Below, piece by piece: positions 9,261 to 19,138 of a DNA stretch of 54,974 bases (the stretch's first letter is position 1; every line of letters starts with the position of its first letter). The notes under the pieces were generated by a model, which saw only the letters and a program-made list of their open reading frames with translations, made no database searches and was not told where the DNA came from. Source of the DNA: Ruminococcus sp. Lineage in GTDB: Bacteria; Bacillota; Clostridia; Oscillospirales; Ruminococcaceae. The position numbers were made by a program, and so were the translations under genes. The stretch lies in assembly GCA_022641595.1 (NCBI GenBank), contig JALCDN010000004.1, positions 1-54,974 on the forward strand. Reading direction: 5' to 3'.

Positions 9261-10547
9261 ATGAAAAATATTCTTGTCGTCGGAAGCGGTGGACGTGAGC
9301 ACGCAATTATTATGAAGCTTGCACAAAGCAGCCATGTCGGAAAAATATACTGCACTCCCGGTAACGGCGGTATTTCAAAATATGCTGAATGCTTTAGCGT
9401 TGCAGCAACAGATGTAGACGGCGTTGTGGCTCTTGCAAAAAAAATTAAACCCGATATGGTCGTTGTTGCTCCTGATGATCCGCTTGTTCTCGGAATGGTT
9501 GACGCTTTACAGGCAGAAGGCTTTATGACGTTCGGTCCTAAGGCTAATGCCGCTATCATCGAGGGTTCTAAGGTTTTTTCAAAGGAACTGATGAAAAAAT
9601 ACAACATTCCTACAGCTTTCTATGAGGTCTTTACAGACAGCGAAAGCGCTGTTGCTTACCTGAAAAAGCAAAACAGTTACCCTGCTGTTATAAAAGCCGA
9701 TGGTCTTGCTCTGGGAAAGGGTGTAATTATCGCTCAGAATGAACAGGAAGCTGTCGAAGCCGTCCACGATATGATAGATGAACTTAAATTCGGCAAAAGC
9801 TCGGCTCGCATCGTTATTGAGGAATTTCTTACAGGTCCTGAAGTTTCTGTACTTTCATTCACAGATGGTAAAACTATTGTACCTATGATTTCGTCTATGG
9901 ATCACAAGCGTGCTTTCGATGGTGACCTCGGTCTTAACACCGGCGGTATGGGTACGGTTTCACCAAATCCTTATTACACAAAAGAAATCGCCGAACAATG
10001 TATGAAGTCAATCTTTATACCAACGGTAAACGCTATGAACGCTGAAGGCAGAACATTTGAAGGCTGCCTGTATTTCGGTCTTATGCTGACACCAAATGGT
10101 CCTAAGGTAATTGAATACAACTGCCGTTTCGGTGACCCTGAAACTCAGGTGGTTCTTCCTATGCTCGATGCAGACCTTTATGAAATCTTTGAGGCTATCT
10201 ACAATCACTGCCTTGACTCGATTAACGTTAAATGGCACTCCGGAAGCTGCGCCTGCGTTGTTATGGCAAGCGGCGGATATCCTCAGAGCTACCCTAAAGG
10301 CATCGAAATGTCAGGTCTTGACGATATGGGACAGGTAGAAAACTGCTTCGTTTACCATGCAGGTACAAAGCTTTCTGCAAACGGAACTTTTCTTACAAAC
10401 GGCGGTCGTGTTATCGGCGTTACCGCCTGCGGCAAAACTTTGCAGAACGCACTCGACATCGCCTACTGCGGAGTCTCAAAAATAAGCTTCGACGGTGCTC
10501 AGTTCAGAAAAGATATCGGTCAGAAAGCTTTAAAAGCTATTAACTGA
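9261..10547 (+). CDS. purD: Phosphoribosylamine--glycine ligase
   Basis: ILVVGSGGREHAI; GLNTGGMGTVSPNPYY; RFGDPETQ. Confidence 0.98.
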   Translation: MKNILVVGSGGREHAIIMKLAQSSHVGKIYCTPGNGGISKYAECFSVAATDVDGVVALAKKIKPDMVVVAPDDPLVLGMVDALQAEGFMTFGPKANAAIIEGSKVFSKELMKKYNIPTAFYEVFTDSESAVAYLKKQNSYPAVIKADGLALGKGVIIAQNEQEAVEAVHDMIDELKFGKSSARIVIEEFLTGPEVSVLSFTDGKTIVPMISSMDHKRAFDGDLGLNTGGMGTVSPNPYYTKEIAEQCMKSIFIPTVNAMNAEGRTFEGCLYFGLMLTPNGPKVIEYNCRFGDPETQVVLPMLDADLYEIFEAIYNHCLDSINVKWHSGSCACVVMASGGYPQSYPKGIEMSGLDDMGQVENCFVYHAGTKLSANGTFLTNGGRVIGVTACGKTLQNALDIAYCGVSKISFDGAQFRKDIGQKALKAIN

Positions 10548-10560
10548 CGGAGGTGAGCTT

Positions 10561-11178
10561 ATGAACCCTAAACTGCCGAAATGCTTCACTTTCGGACTTA
10601 TCGGAAATATATTTTTCATCATATTCAGTCTCGTTTGCCTTTATTACTATGATTTTTTCGGCAGTAAAGGCGTCATAATATACACTATTGAGGCTATTGC
10701 TTACGCAAATGAAGCTCTCGGTTTCATTTTTATGATTCTTACAGTTATATTGCTTTCACGAACGGTACGACAAAGACATCTTATGAAGATTTCCTTTTCA
10801 GCTTACATAATTATGGAACTTCTTCTTATGATTATGGAGCTTAACTCCTACCGTATCAGCTTTTACGCTCCTTATTCGATAGGTCTTGCAATAGCTCATT
10901 CAGTAATCTCAGCAGTTGTTTGCTTCACATTTCTTTCCCTTGACCCCAAACGAACTGCACTTGAGATAGTTATCGTAATAACTGCCGGCATAATCCTTTT
11001 CGGAATGTTCGGTATGGTATTTCACTTGAGAATCTATTTCAGTATCCTGATGAACGCTTTCGCTTACATTTTTATGTTCTCTGCACTTAAATACCTGCTC
11101 AGTCAGCAGAAAATCGAAATTGATTGCTATGGCGACAAAGCAAGAGTCAATCAGTACAAAAGTACTTTTTTCGATTAG
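10561..11178 (+). CDS. Integral membrane protein of unknown function (about 6 TM segments)
   Basis: Hydrophobic ORF with RBS ggaggtgag directly after purD. Confidence 0.75.
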   Translation: MNPKLPKCFTFGLIGNIFFIIFSLVCLYYYDFFGSKGVIIYTIEAIAYANEALGFIFMILTVILLSRTVRQRHLMKISFSAYIIMELLLMIMELNSYRISFYAPYSIGLAIAHSVISAVVCFTFLSLDPKRTALEIVIVITAGIILFGMFGMVFHLRIYFSILMNAFAYIFMFSALKYLLSQQKIEIDCYGDKARVNQYKSTFFD

Positions 11179-11212
11179 TCTGCAAAGCATAATAAAACTA
11201 TTCACTATCATC

Positions 11213-11238
11213 GCAGGCAGCTTAGGCTGCCTGTTTTG
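11213..11238 (+). terminator. Rho-independent terminator, end of pur operon
   Basis: GCAGGCAGC TTAG GCTGCCTG TTTT. Confidence 0.85.
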
Positions 11239-11241
11239 CGT

Positions 11242-11270
11242 TTGACAGAACGAACTTAAAATGATATAAT
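11242..11270 (+). promoter_or_regulatory. Consensus sigma-A-type promoter of uvrC
   Basis: TTGACA - 17 bp - TATAAT. Confidence 0.85.
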
Positions 11271-11286
11271 AACGATAATCTATAGT

Positions 11287-11441
11287 GCACATCTAAAAAC
11301 TCGTTTGATTAAGGAAAAATCAAATTTGTGTGTCATATGCAAGGAAAGCTGTTTAAGGCGAACTTGTTGACCTCAAAGACGACTTGACAAAGCCGAGAAT
11401 GTGCATAGGCGATTTTTTTAAAAGAAACTTTTATAGGTGAC
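11287..11441 (+). repeat. Dispersed palindromic element, copy B (in uvrC leader)
   Basis: catctaaaaactcgtttgattaaggaaaaatc ... cttgacaaagc ... aatgtgcatagg ... ataggtgac. Confidence 0.85.
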
Positions 11442-11463
11442 ATATAGCCAAAGGAGTGAATTT

Positions 11464-13290
11464 ATGAATCAGAGACTTCCACTGCTTAGGGAAAAAACTT
11501 CAAAGCTTACGTCTTCACCCGGCGTCTATATTATGAAAAATAAAGACTCCGCTATAATTTATATCGGAAAAGCTAAAAATCTTAAAAATCGTGTAACAAG
11601 CTATTTCCGTGAAAATCCTGACCACACTCCAAAAGTTGCCGCTATGGTATCTAACGTATTCGATTACGATTTTATCGTCACTGACAGCGAATATGAAGCT
11701 CTCCTGCTTGAATGCAGCCTCATAAAACAACATAAACCTAAATATAATATCCTGCTGAAAGACGACAAGGGTTACCACTACATAAGAATCTCAGATGAAC
11801 AATTTCCACGCATCACTGCCGAAAAAAATACTCTTTCAGGCGGAACTTTCCTTGGCCCATATACGAGCGGTTTTATTACAAAGGAAACTGTCAATGAAGT
11901 CAATAAAGTTTTCAAGCTGCCTACCTGCCACAAGAAATTTCCTCAGGACTTTCATAAATCACGTCCATGCCTGAACTACAGCATAAAACAATGTATGGGA
12001 CTTTGCAGAGGTAAAATAAGCTGTGGAACATACAACGATATAATTTCTCAGGCTGTCGACTATATTAAAAACGGCAGCTCGGATTCTACTGAAAGAATGG
12101 AAGCACAAATGCTTGAGGCTTCCGACAAGCTCGACTTTGAACGTGCTGCTTTACTCCGTGACAGGATTAATGCAATCAGAAAATCTGCCGAAAAACAGAA
12201 AATTATGAATTGCAGCTTCAGCTGTGCTGATGTTATAGCTTCCGCCGAAGATTCAAGCGGCATATGTATTTCAGTTCTTATGTACCGTGAAAGCAGACTC
12301 TTCGATAAAGCTGCTTTCTTCTTTCCGATTCCGGATAAGGACGATGACCTGCTCTCATCATTTATGCAGCAGTTCTATCACGGAAAAACAGATATACCTA
12401 CTGCAATTATCCTCGAAACGCTGCCTTCAGAAACAGAACTTATTTCAACTATGCTTAAAGCTCAGTGCGGCAGAAAAATTGAACTGAGAGTCGCTCAACG
12501 TGGTCAATTCAGCGAACTTATAAGACTCGCAAAAAATAACAGTTCGGAATACCTCGCTATAAACTCCGGCAGAACTGCTAAGGAAGTTCTTGAACTTGAA
12601 GAACTCGCAAAAGCTCTCGGTCTTGCAAAACCTCCGCAATATATCGAAGCGTACGATATCTCAAACCTTTCCTCATCTTCTATGGTTGCAGGTATGGTTG
12701 TATTTGAAAACGGCAGACCTAACAAAAAAGCTTACAAACACTTCAACATTAAAGAGTTTTCTTCTCAGGACGATTACGGCTGTATGCACGAGGTTCTTAA
12801 AAGACGACTTTCACGGATAGGTTCGGATGACTCTGACCAATTTTTCGCAAGATGCCCTGACCTTATACTCCTCGATGGCGGTAAAGGTCATGTTAATGCT
12901 GTCGCTCCACTGCTTTCAGAGTATAATCTGGATATTCCGCTGTTCGGTATGGTAAAGGACGGCAAACACAGAACAAGAGCTATCTCTACCGGCGACAAGG
13001 AAATTCAGCTTACCTCAATCCATTCCGCTTTTATGCTGCTTACAAGAATACAGGACGAGGTTCACAGATTCTCTGTGAGCTTTATGCATTCAAAACATAA
13101 ACAAAGCACTTACCTTTCAGAATTTACATCAGTAAAAGGAATCGGTACAAAAAAAGCCGCAAAGCTTATGTCTGTATTCAAAACAAAGGATAACCTCAAA
13201 AAAGCTTCACCATCAGATATCAAATCAGCTCTTTCTATAAATGACTCAACGCTCTCGGAACTACTTCAGATTATCTCAGATATGAAATGA
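11464..13290 (+). CDS. uvrC: UvrABC excinuclease subunit C
   Basis: PGVYIMKNKDSAIIYIGKAKNLKNRVTSYF; LILLDGGKGHVNAV. Confidence 0.97.
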   Translation: MNQRLPLLREKTSKLTSSPGVYIMKNKDSAIIYIGKAKNLKNRVTSYFRENPDHTPKVAAMVSNVFDYDFIVTDSEYEALLLECSLIKQHKPKYNILLKDDKGYHYIRISDEQFPRITAEKNTLSGGTFLGPYTSGFITKETVNEVNKVFKLPTCHKKFPQDFHKSRPCLNYSIKQCMGLCRGKISCGTYNDIISQAVDYIKNGSSDSTERMEAQMLEASDKLDFERAALLRDRINAIRKSAEKQKIMNCSFSCADVIASAEDSSGICISVLMYRESRLFDKAAFFFPIPDKDDDLLSSFMQQFYHGKTDIPTAIILETLPSETELISTMLKAQCGRKIELRVAQRGQFSELIRLAKNNSSEYLAINSGRTAKEVLELEELAKALGLAKPPQYIEAYDISNLSSSSMVAGMVVFENGRPNKKAYKHFNIKEFSSQDDYGCMHEVLKRRLSRIGSDDSDQFFARCPDLILLDGGKGHVNAVAPLLSEYNLDIPLFGMVKDGKHRTRAISTGDKEIQLTSIHSAFMLLTRIQDEVHRFSVSFMHSKHKQSTYLSEFTSVKGIGTKKAAKLMSVFKTKDNLKKASPSDIKSALSINDSTLSELLQIISDMK

Positions 13291-13335
13291 TATTATTACC
13301 ATTATGATGAATTTTAAGTTTTTTTTGATAATGTA

Positions 13336-13364
13336 TGGACAAATTTCAAAAAATGAGTTATAAT
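13336..13364 (+). promoter_or_regulatory. Promoter upstream of rsmD
   Basis: TGGACA - 17 bp - TATAAT. Confidence 0.65.
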
Positions 13365-13468
13365 GATACAAGGTAGCTTGTAAAAATCTGTTTGATTCAA
13401 CTTATTTTTATTATCTGATGTTTTCAGAACACCCCCCTAAAGGTTACCATTATAATGAGGTGAAGCCA

Positions 13469-14023
13469 ATGAGAGTCATTACAGGCTCTGCTCGTGGTAG
13501 AAAACTGATTTCCCCTATCGGTATGGACGTCAGACCTACTACTGATAAAGTTAAAGAAGCTGTCTTTTCAGCTATTCAATTCAATATTCCGGACAGCTAC
13601 GTTCTCGACCTCTTCGCCGGAAGCGGTCAGATGGGCATAGAAGCACTCAGCCGTGGTGCTGCCAGAGCTTTTTTTATCGACAGCTCTAAAGATTCTATTA
13701 AAGTTATTACAGAAAATCTAAGAACTACTAAACTTGATAAGTTCTCAGAAGTCATTCTCCGTGACAGCTATGACTATATAAGTCTCACTACAAGAACCTT
13801 CGATATAATTATACTCGACCCACCCTACAGATTCGGTCATATATATAAGGTTCTGCCATTAGCCGCTGCCAAGCTTAACCCAGGCGGAATAATTATCTGC
13901 GAATATGAAGCCGATGCCGCTGAACCTCAACCTGCTGACGGTCTCATTTTAAGAAAGACTTACAAGTATGGTAAAATCTGCGTTTCCATTTTCTGTAAAC
14001 CGGATTCGGAGGACGATAAATGA
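13469..14023 (+). CDS. rsmD: 16S rRNA (guanine966-N2)-methyltransferase
   Basis: MRVITGSARGRKL, LDLFAGSGQMGIEALSRGA, IILDPPY; start at 13469 after gaggtgaa. Confidence 0.93.
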   Translation: MRVITGSARGRKLISPIGMDVRPTTDKVKEAVFSAIQFNIPDSYVLDLFAGSGQMGIEALSRGAARAFFIDSSKDSIKVITENLRTTKLDKFSEVILRDSYDYISLTTRTFDIIILDPPYRFGHIYKVLPLAAAKLNPGGIIICEYEADAAEPQPADGLILRKTYKYGKICVSIFCKPDSEDDK

Positions 14024-14511
14024 GACGTGTTGCTGTTTGCCCGGGCAGCTTTGACCCGGTTACACTCGGTCACCTCGACATAATTACAAGAGCTTCTAAA
14101 TTGTTCGATAAGGTAATCGTTCTTATTTCACGAAATGCAGGCAAATATCAGCCAAGTTTCACTTCTACCGAACGAATGCTTATGATTCAGTCTGTTACAG
14201 AAGGTCTCGACAACGTAGTTATTGATATCCTCGACGGTCTGCTCGCAGATTATGTCCGTGAAGTCGGCGCTATAGCTATAGTAAAAGGTCTGAGAGCCGT
14301 AAGCGACTTTGAATACGAATTCCAAATGGCTCTCGCAAATAAAAAACTCTATGCAGGCGCTGAAACCGTTTTTCTTACTACTACCGCAGAAAATATGTAC
14401 CTGAGTTCAAGCGTCGTCAAGCAAATCGCTTACTTTGGCGGAGATATCAGTCACTTTGTTCCCGAATGTATACTTGATGATATTAAAGAAAGATTAGTTA
14501 AAGAGAGGTAA
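14020..14511 (+). CDS. coaD: Pantetheine-phosphate adenylyltransferase
   Basis: AVCPGSFDPVTLGHLDII; overlaps rsmD stop. Confidence 0.97.
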   Translation: MRRVAVCPGSFDPVTLGHLDIITRASKLFDKVIVLISRNAGKYQPSFTSTERMLMIQSVTEGLDNVVIDILDGLLADYVREVGAIAIVKGLRAVSDFEYEFQMALANKKLYAGAETVFLTTTAENMYLSSSVVKQIAYFGGDISHFVPECILDDIKERLVKER

Positions 14512-14517
14512 TTTCCT

Positions 14518-14970
14518 ATGAGTATTGATGAAATCCTTGAAGAAATGGACGAACTGCTCGATAAATCTTCTTCGATGCCTTTTATGGCTCATAAAAAAAT
14601 TGTGGACGGTGAAAGACTCAGAGAACTTATCAATGATGTAAGACTTAATATGCCTCACGAACTGAAAGAGGCTAAACAAATCGAATTCGACTCCCAGAGA
14701 ATCCTTAACGAAGCTAAGAGAAATGCCGAAACTATTATCCATAAAGCCGAAGAAAGAGCCGGTCAGCTCGTGGCTAAAGAAGTTATCGTTGTTGAAGCTA
14801 AGAAAAAAGCCGTGGATATGATTATGAAAGCTCAGCAGGCTACAAAAAACCTACAGTCTACTGCTGCCGCTTCAATAACAAAAATGCTGACAGATACAGA
14901 AACATATTATGCTAAGAATTTACAGGAAGTAAAAGCTGTAAAATTAAGACTTTCCAATAAGAAAAATTAA
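14518..14970 (+). CDS. Coiled-coil protein of unknown function (conserved neighbour of coaD in Clostridia)
   Basis: Glu/Lys/Ala-rich helix, RBS agagagg. Confidence 0.65.
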   Translation: MSIDEILEEMDELLDKSSSMPFMAHKKIVDGERLRELINDVRLNMPHELKEAKQIEFDSQRILNEAKRNAETIIHKAEERAGQLVAKEVIVVEAKKKAVDMIMKAQQATKNLQSTAAASITKMLTDTETYYAKNLQEVKAVKLRLSNKKN

Positions 14971-15053
14971 AAAATTAGGTTCAATAGAAATTTTAATAGT
15001 TTGTTAATGAATTGTTCATATTTGTGTGTTATGATATTAGTATAGTTAAACGC

Positions 15054-15091
15054 AAAGGAGCGTAGCTTTTATTCAGCTACGCTCCTTTTTT
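15054..15091 (+). terminator. Rho-independent terminator
   Basis: AAAGGAGCGTAGCT tttattc AGCTACGCTCCTTTTTT. Confidence 0.9.
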
Positions 15092-15111
15092 ACTTTTTAC
15101 GGAGGTTTCTT

Positions 15112-15546
15112 ATGGACAAAATTGATGCAAAATTAATTACTCTTTTACAGGAAAACGCAAGGACTCCGCTGAAAGTTCTTGCTTCAAAAGTCTTTCTCTC
15201 CGCTCCTGCTGTATCTTCAAGAATTGATAAGCTCGAACGTCAGGGAATTATCAAGGGCTACAATACAATTGTAAACAGACAAATTCTCGGATACCACATA
15301 ACCGCTTTCATAAATCTTGAGCTTTCTGCTGAACAGAAACCGGTTTTTTACCCTTTCATCAGCGATTGTCCAAATGTTCTCGAATGCAACTGTGTTACCG
15401 GCACATACTCTATGCTGATAAAAGTTGCTTTCCCAAGTACTCAGGAACTCGACACTTTTATCGGTCAGCTTCAGCACTATGGCAATACTTCTACTCAGAT
15501 AGTTTTCTCTACACCTGTACCACACAGAGAAATTTGTGTTGAATAG
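15112..15546 (+). CDS. Lrp/AsnC family transcriptional regulator
   Basis: MDKIDAKLITLLQENARTPLKVLASKVFLSAPAVSSRIDKLERQGIIKGY. Confidence 0.92.
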   Translation: MDKIDAKLITLLQENARTPLKVLASKVFLSAPAVSSRIDKLERQGIIKGYNTIVNRQILGYHITAFINLELSAEQKPVFYPFISDCPNVLECNCVTGTYSMLIKVAFPSTQELDTFIGQLQHYGNTSTQIVFSTPVPHREICVE

Positions 15547-15572
15547 AAACTTGTTCTAATTTTCGGCATACC

Positions 15573-15734
15573 GGGTACTTCTAAGAACTCGTTTGATTAA
15601 GGAAAAATCAGATAGTTGCGGCTGCTGAAAGGAAACTTTATGAAAACGTGCTGTCGCACTATGAGTGAGTTTAACACAGTAGATGCCGTGCATAGCTGTT
15701 TTTTATCAAAAGAAAGTTCTTAAAGAGAGATACC
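15573..15734 (+). repeat. Dispersed palindromic element, copy C
   Basis: gggtacttctaagaactcgtttgattaaggaaaaatcaga ... gtgctgtcgcac ... tagatgccgtgcatagc ... ttcttaaagagagatacc. Confidence 0.85.
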
Positions 15735-15749
15735 ATACTGTTAATTTCA

Positions 15750-16613
15750 TCACATATAAAGCTTTTCAAGCCTTTTACGCAGCTTCTTTATTATCTTTTT
15801 TTCAAGCCTTGATATATAGGATTGCGATATGCCAATCATTTCAGCCACTTCTTTCTGAGTTTTCTCTTTTCCATCGAGAAGTCCGAATCTCATCTCCATT
15901 ATCTCACGTTCACGCTCTCCAAGCTCATTTACCGCATCACGCAGCATTTCACGTTCAGCCTCATTTTCTATTCCCTTGTTTACAACGTCCTCATCGGTTC
16001 CGAGTATATCGGACAGCAGAAGCTCATTTCCGTCATAATCAACATTAAGCGGCTCATCTATCGAAAGCTCATTCCGATATTGCGATGACTTTCTCAAAAA
16101 CATAAGTATTTCATTTTCTATACACCTCGAGGCATATGTTGCAAGCTTTATTTTTTTATTCGGACAAAATGTATTCACTGCCTTAATAAGTCCTATTGTA
16201 CCTATTGATACGAGGTCTTCAACGCCTATGCCTGTTGATTCAAACTTCTTGGCTATATAAACAACAAGTCTCAGATTATGTACTATAAGACGTTCCCTTG
16301 CAGAGCTGTCATTTTCTTCAAGTCCTTGAAATACCTTTTCTTCCTCTTCCCTCGAAAGCGGCGGAGGCAATGTATCTGAACCGTTTATATAATGAACTCC
16401 GCCCGCTATAAGCTTATTGATTTTTTCAACAATAAAATCAATTCTGAATATGCTGCTTTTGAAAAAATATACTGAAATACGAGGAAAATGTACAGGGAAT
16501 TTCCATCTGTGCTTCGATACGCTTCTTAGCTGGCGAGCAAAGCTTTTCTCTTTATCAGCATTTTTTTTGAAATGACAATTTTTAGAATCTGCTGCTAATT
16601 TTATTATTTTCAT
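15750..16613 (-). CDS. sigE: RNA polymerase sporulation sigma factor SigE (pro-sigma-E)
   Basis: [32 protein letters not shown], sigma-70 regions 2 and 4; N-terminal pro-like segment; next to spoIIGA. Confidence 0.9.
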   Translation of the reverse strand: MKIIKLAADSKNCHFKKNADKEKSFARQLRSVSKHRWKFPVHFPRISVYFFKSSIFRIDFIVEKINKLIAGGVHYINGSDTLPPPLSREEEEKVFQGLEENDSSARERLIVHNLRLVVYIAKKFESTGIGVEDLVSIGTIGLIKAVNTFCPNKKIKLATYASRCIENEILMFLRKSSQYRNELSIDEPLNVDYDGNELLLSDILGTDEDVVNKGIENEAEREMLRDAVNELGEREREIMEMRFGLLDGKEKTQKEVAEMIGISQSYISRLEKKIIKKLRKRLEKLYM

Positions 16614-16630
16614 ATTCTTCTTTCCTTTGC

Positions 16631-17461
16631 TTATAATTTCAGAAGTGCCGGATTGAATATTCCGCTCTCACCACCGCTTCTGATACCTATCATTGCTTCT
16701 ACACTCTTTCTTTCTCCGCTGTTAATATTCTCTATGAGTATCTCATCAGGAGTAAATATCGGCAGCATTCCGCTGTTCCCTATGGTTTTGTACGGTATCA
16801 GCCTGAAACCTCTTGGCATCTGTTTGTTTTCATATATATCAGCTTTTACATTCACCAATGCTTTAAGGTCGATATCACTACATATGATAACTGGCTTTCC
16901 ACTGAAAAAATCAACAAGAGAATTTCCGGTATCTGCAATTCCGCTTAAATTTACGGTCTCGCCTTTGTATTTTATATACAGCTTGTATGATGCTTCAAGG
17001 CAACCAAATCTGTCCATAAAGTATCTGAACACACAAAGTGATGTATACAGTGCCGTCGTTACCCCTATAAGCAGAAACAAAGAAAAATCAACATAAAAAT
17101 ATGTATTGTTGAACTGCATAAATGATGGCTCAAGCCATATGTAAACTGCATACACGACTCCTGCAAAAATAAAATTTGACGCTAAAAAGCATACCATATT
17201 TACAACATACCTTTTTCTGCTTTTATACCCGAATGCCATCGGAACTATTGTTGCAGCTGCAATAAGCTTCAGCAGAATATTCAGAATTGCATTCAGATTC
17301 GGTACAAGTATCAGAAGTGAATAAAGGCTTCCATATGCTGAGGCTAAAAGACATCTTTTTACAGATGCACGACTGTGCGTCAGCTTTCCTGTAGTTCTCA
17401 GCAAAAGGTAGTTCACATAGATATTCAGTATTATAAGTACGTCAACGTATATTGTCTGCAT
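16631..17461 (-). CDS. spoIIGA: Sigma-E processing peptidase SpoIIGA
   Basis: N-terminal 5 TM region, DTGNSL aspartic protease motif, directly upstream of sigE. Confidence 0.9.
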   Translation of the reverse strand: MQTIYVDVLIILNIYVNYLLLRTTGKLTHSRASVKRCLLASAYGSLYSLLILVPNLNAILNILLKLIAAATIVPMAFGYKSRKRYVVNMVCFLASNFIFAGVVYAVYIWLEPSFMQFNNTYFYVDFSLFLLIGVTTALYTSLCVFRYFMDRFGCLEASYKLYIKYKGETVNLSGIADTGNSLVDFFSGKPVIICSDIDLKALVNVKADIYENKQMPRGFRLIPYKTIGNSGMLPIFTPDEILIENINSGERKSVEAMIGIRSGGESGIFNPALLKL

Positions 17462-17599
17462 TTAACCACCGCCTGATATTATTATAATGCTTATTCACTG
17501 CAGATTATGTCGATTGAATGCACCGTCATTAAAACCTGCGACAAAGTTTTCAGAACTTCTTCTCAGAGGTACAAATAAATTATCATATAAATAAGAATA

Positions 17600-17658
17600 A
17601 TCGTCCTGTATTTTTCATATAATTACTCAGAAATTATAAATGACAGGACGGTTTTTTA
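17600..17658 (+). terminator. Hairpin followed by T-run (orphan terminator/attenuator)
   Basis: CGTCCTGT ... TATAATT actcag AAATTATA ... ACAGGACG GTTTTTTATT. Confidence 0.7.
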
Positions 17659-17683
17659 TTATGAAATTTTTTAAATTATTGAA

Positions 17684-17836
17684 ATTTCTAAAAACATATT
17701 TGATAAACCAAAAATCAGATATGTGCGTCAGATGCAAGGAAGGTTGTTTAAGGCGGACTTTTGCCCTCAATGACGGCTTGACGAAGCAAATGATGTGCAT
17801 AGGCGTTTTTTTTAAAAAGAGGTTTTTAGAGATGCC
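17684..17836 (+). repeat. Dispersed palindromic element, copy D
   Basis: tttctaaaaacatatttgataaaccaaaaatcagatatgtgcgtcagatgcaagg ... cttgacgaagcaaatgatgtgcatagg ... aaaaagaggtttttagagatgcc. Confidence 0.85.
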
Positions 17837-19031
17837 ATTATGCTTTGTATTATTACTTGCACTGATTACTACAGGTTGTGGCAGTACTGCTTTACAGGAT
17901 TCTTCTGTTTCTGATAACTCAGATGTTTCAGACAAGAACCTCTCACTTTATGAACAGTCGGAAAATCAGCTCTACCTTGACGCTTCCGCTGACGAAAATC
18001 CACAAAAAATTCAAAGCTCAGCTTATGAGCCGCTAAATTATGATTACCAAAAAAGTATCTGGCTTCCGGTATTCAATTACAAAAACCTTATGCTCGATAA
18101 ATCAGAAGATGAATTTCGCTCAAACATAAGAAAATATCTCTCAGATGCCAAAAGTCAAGGATATAACACAATATATGCTCATTCAAGAGCCTATTCGGAC
18201 GCATATTACAACTCTTCTATTTTCCCAAAGGGAGAATTTTATAACGGCAAATATGACCCTCTTGCTATTATGCTTGACGAGGCACACAAGCTTAAACTTT
18301 CAGTTCACGCTTGGATTAACCCTTTGAGATGCTTTACCGTTGAGGAAATGAAAAATGTTTCCGATAACTTCATTGTCAGAAAATGGGCAGACCAAAAATC
18401 TGACTCCTATATCCGTGCGGTTGACGGAAGATTTTTCCTAAATCCTGCTTACGATGAGGTCATTTCTCTGATTTCGGACGGCGTAAAAGAAATCGTCTCA
18501 AATTATAATGTTGACGGAATCCACATTGACGATTACTTCTACCCCACAACAAGCCCGGATTTCGACAATCAGGCTTTTGCTCAGAGCGGTCAGAATGACC
18601 TGTCAAAATGGAGAATCAATAACTGCAATAAGCTTGTCAAATCTATATATGACACAATAAAATCAGTAAATCCAAAGGTTCTGTTCGGCATAAGTCCGCA
18701 AGGAAATATCACCTCCGACTACGCTTCACAATACGCCGACGTAAAACTTTGGGCAGGTACCTGCGGCTATTGTGACTACATCGTACCTCAGATTTACTTC
18801 GGTTTCAACAATCAATCCTGCCCTTTCAACGATGTCCTCGCTCAATGGGAATCAATTACAGTATGCGACAACGTTTCGCTCGTTATCGGTCTTGCCGCCT
18901 ATAAACTCGGCAAGGAAGACAAATGGGCAGGCTCGGGTTCTCAGGAATGGATAGAAAATAGTGACATCATAACAAGACAAATTCAGACAGTCGAAAAATC
19001 CTCCGCCAAAGGATACGCTGTCTTTTATTAA
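17832..19031 (+). CDS. Lipoprotein with glycosyl-hydrolase-like GHL10 (PF02638-type) domain
   Basis: Lipobox LLALITTGC; YNTIYAHSRAYSDAYY, HAWINPLR, VDGIHIDDYFYP, DYIVPQIYFGF; in-frame ORF extends to 17640 but that part is repeat copy D. Confidence 0.8.
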   Translation: MPLCFVLLLALITTGCGSTALQDSSVSDNSDVSDKNLSLYEQSENQLYLDASADENPQKIQSSAYEPLNYDYQKSIWLPVFNYKNLMLDKSEDEFRSNIRKYLSDAKSQGYNTIYAHSRAYSDAYYNSSIFPKGEFYNGKYDPLAIMLDEAHKLKLSVHAWINPLRCFTVEEMKNVSDNFIVRKWADQKSDSYIRAVDGRFFLNPAYDEVISLISDGVKEIVSNYNVDGIHIDDYFYPTTSPDFDNQAFAQSGQNDLSKWRINNCNKLVKSIYDTIKSVNPKVLFGISPQGNITSDYASQYADVKLWAGTCGYCDYIVPQIYFGFNNQSCPFNDVLAQWESITVCDNVSLVIGLAAYKLGKEDKWAGSGSQEWIENSDIITRQIQTVEKSSAKGYAVFY

Positions 19032-19063
19032 TATCACTCCATGAATTAATTTTCTTCACTTTT

Positions 19064-19111
19064 GGGCAACTCTAAAAAATATTTGATAAAGGGAAAATCA
19101 TTTATGGGTAC
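19064..19111 (+). repeat. Partial dispersed element, copy E (left end only)
   Basis: gggcaactctaaaaaatatttgataaagggaaaatcatttatgggtacc. Confidence 0.7.
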
Positions 19112-19138
19112 CATATAATTACTGAACTATAGACATTA

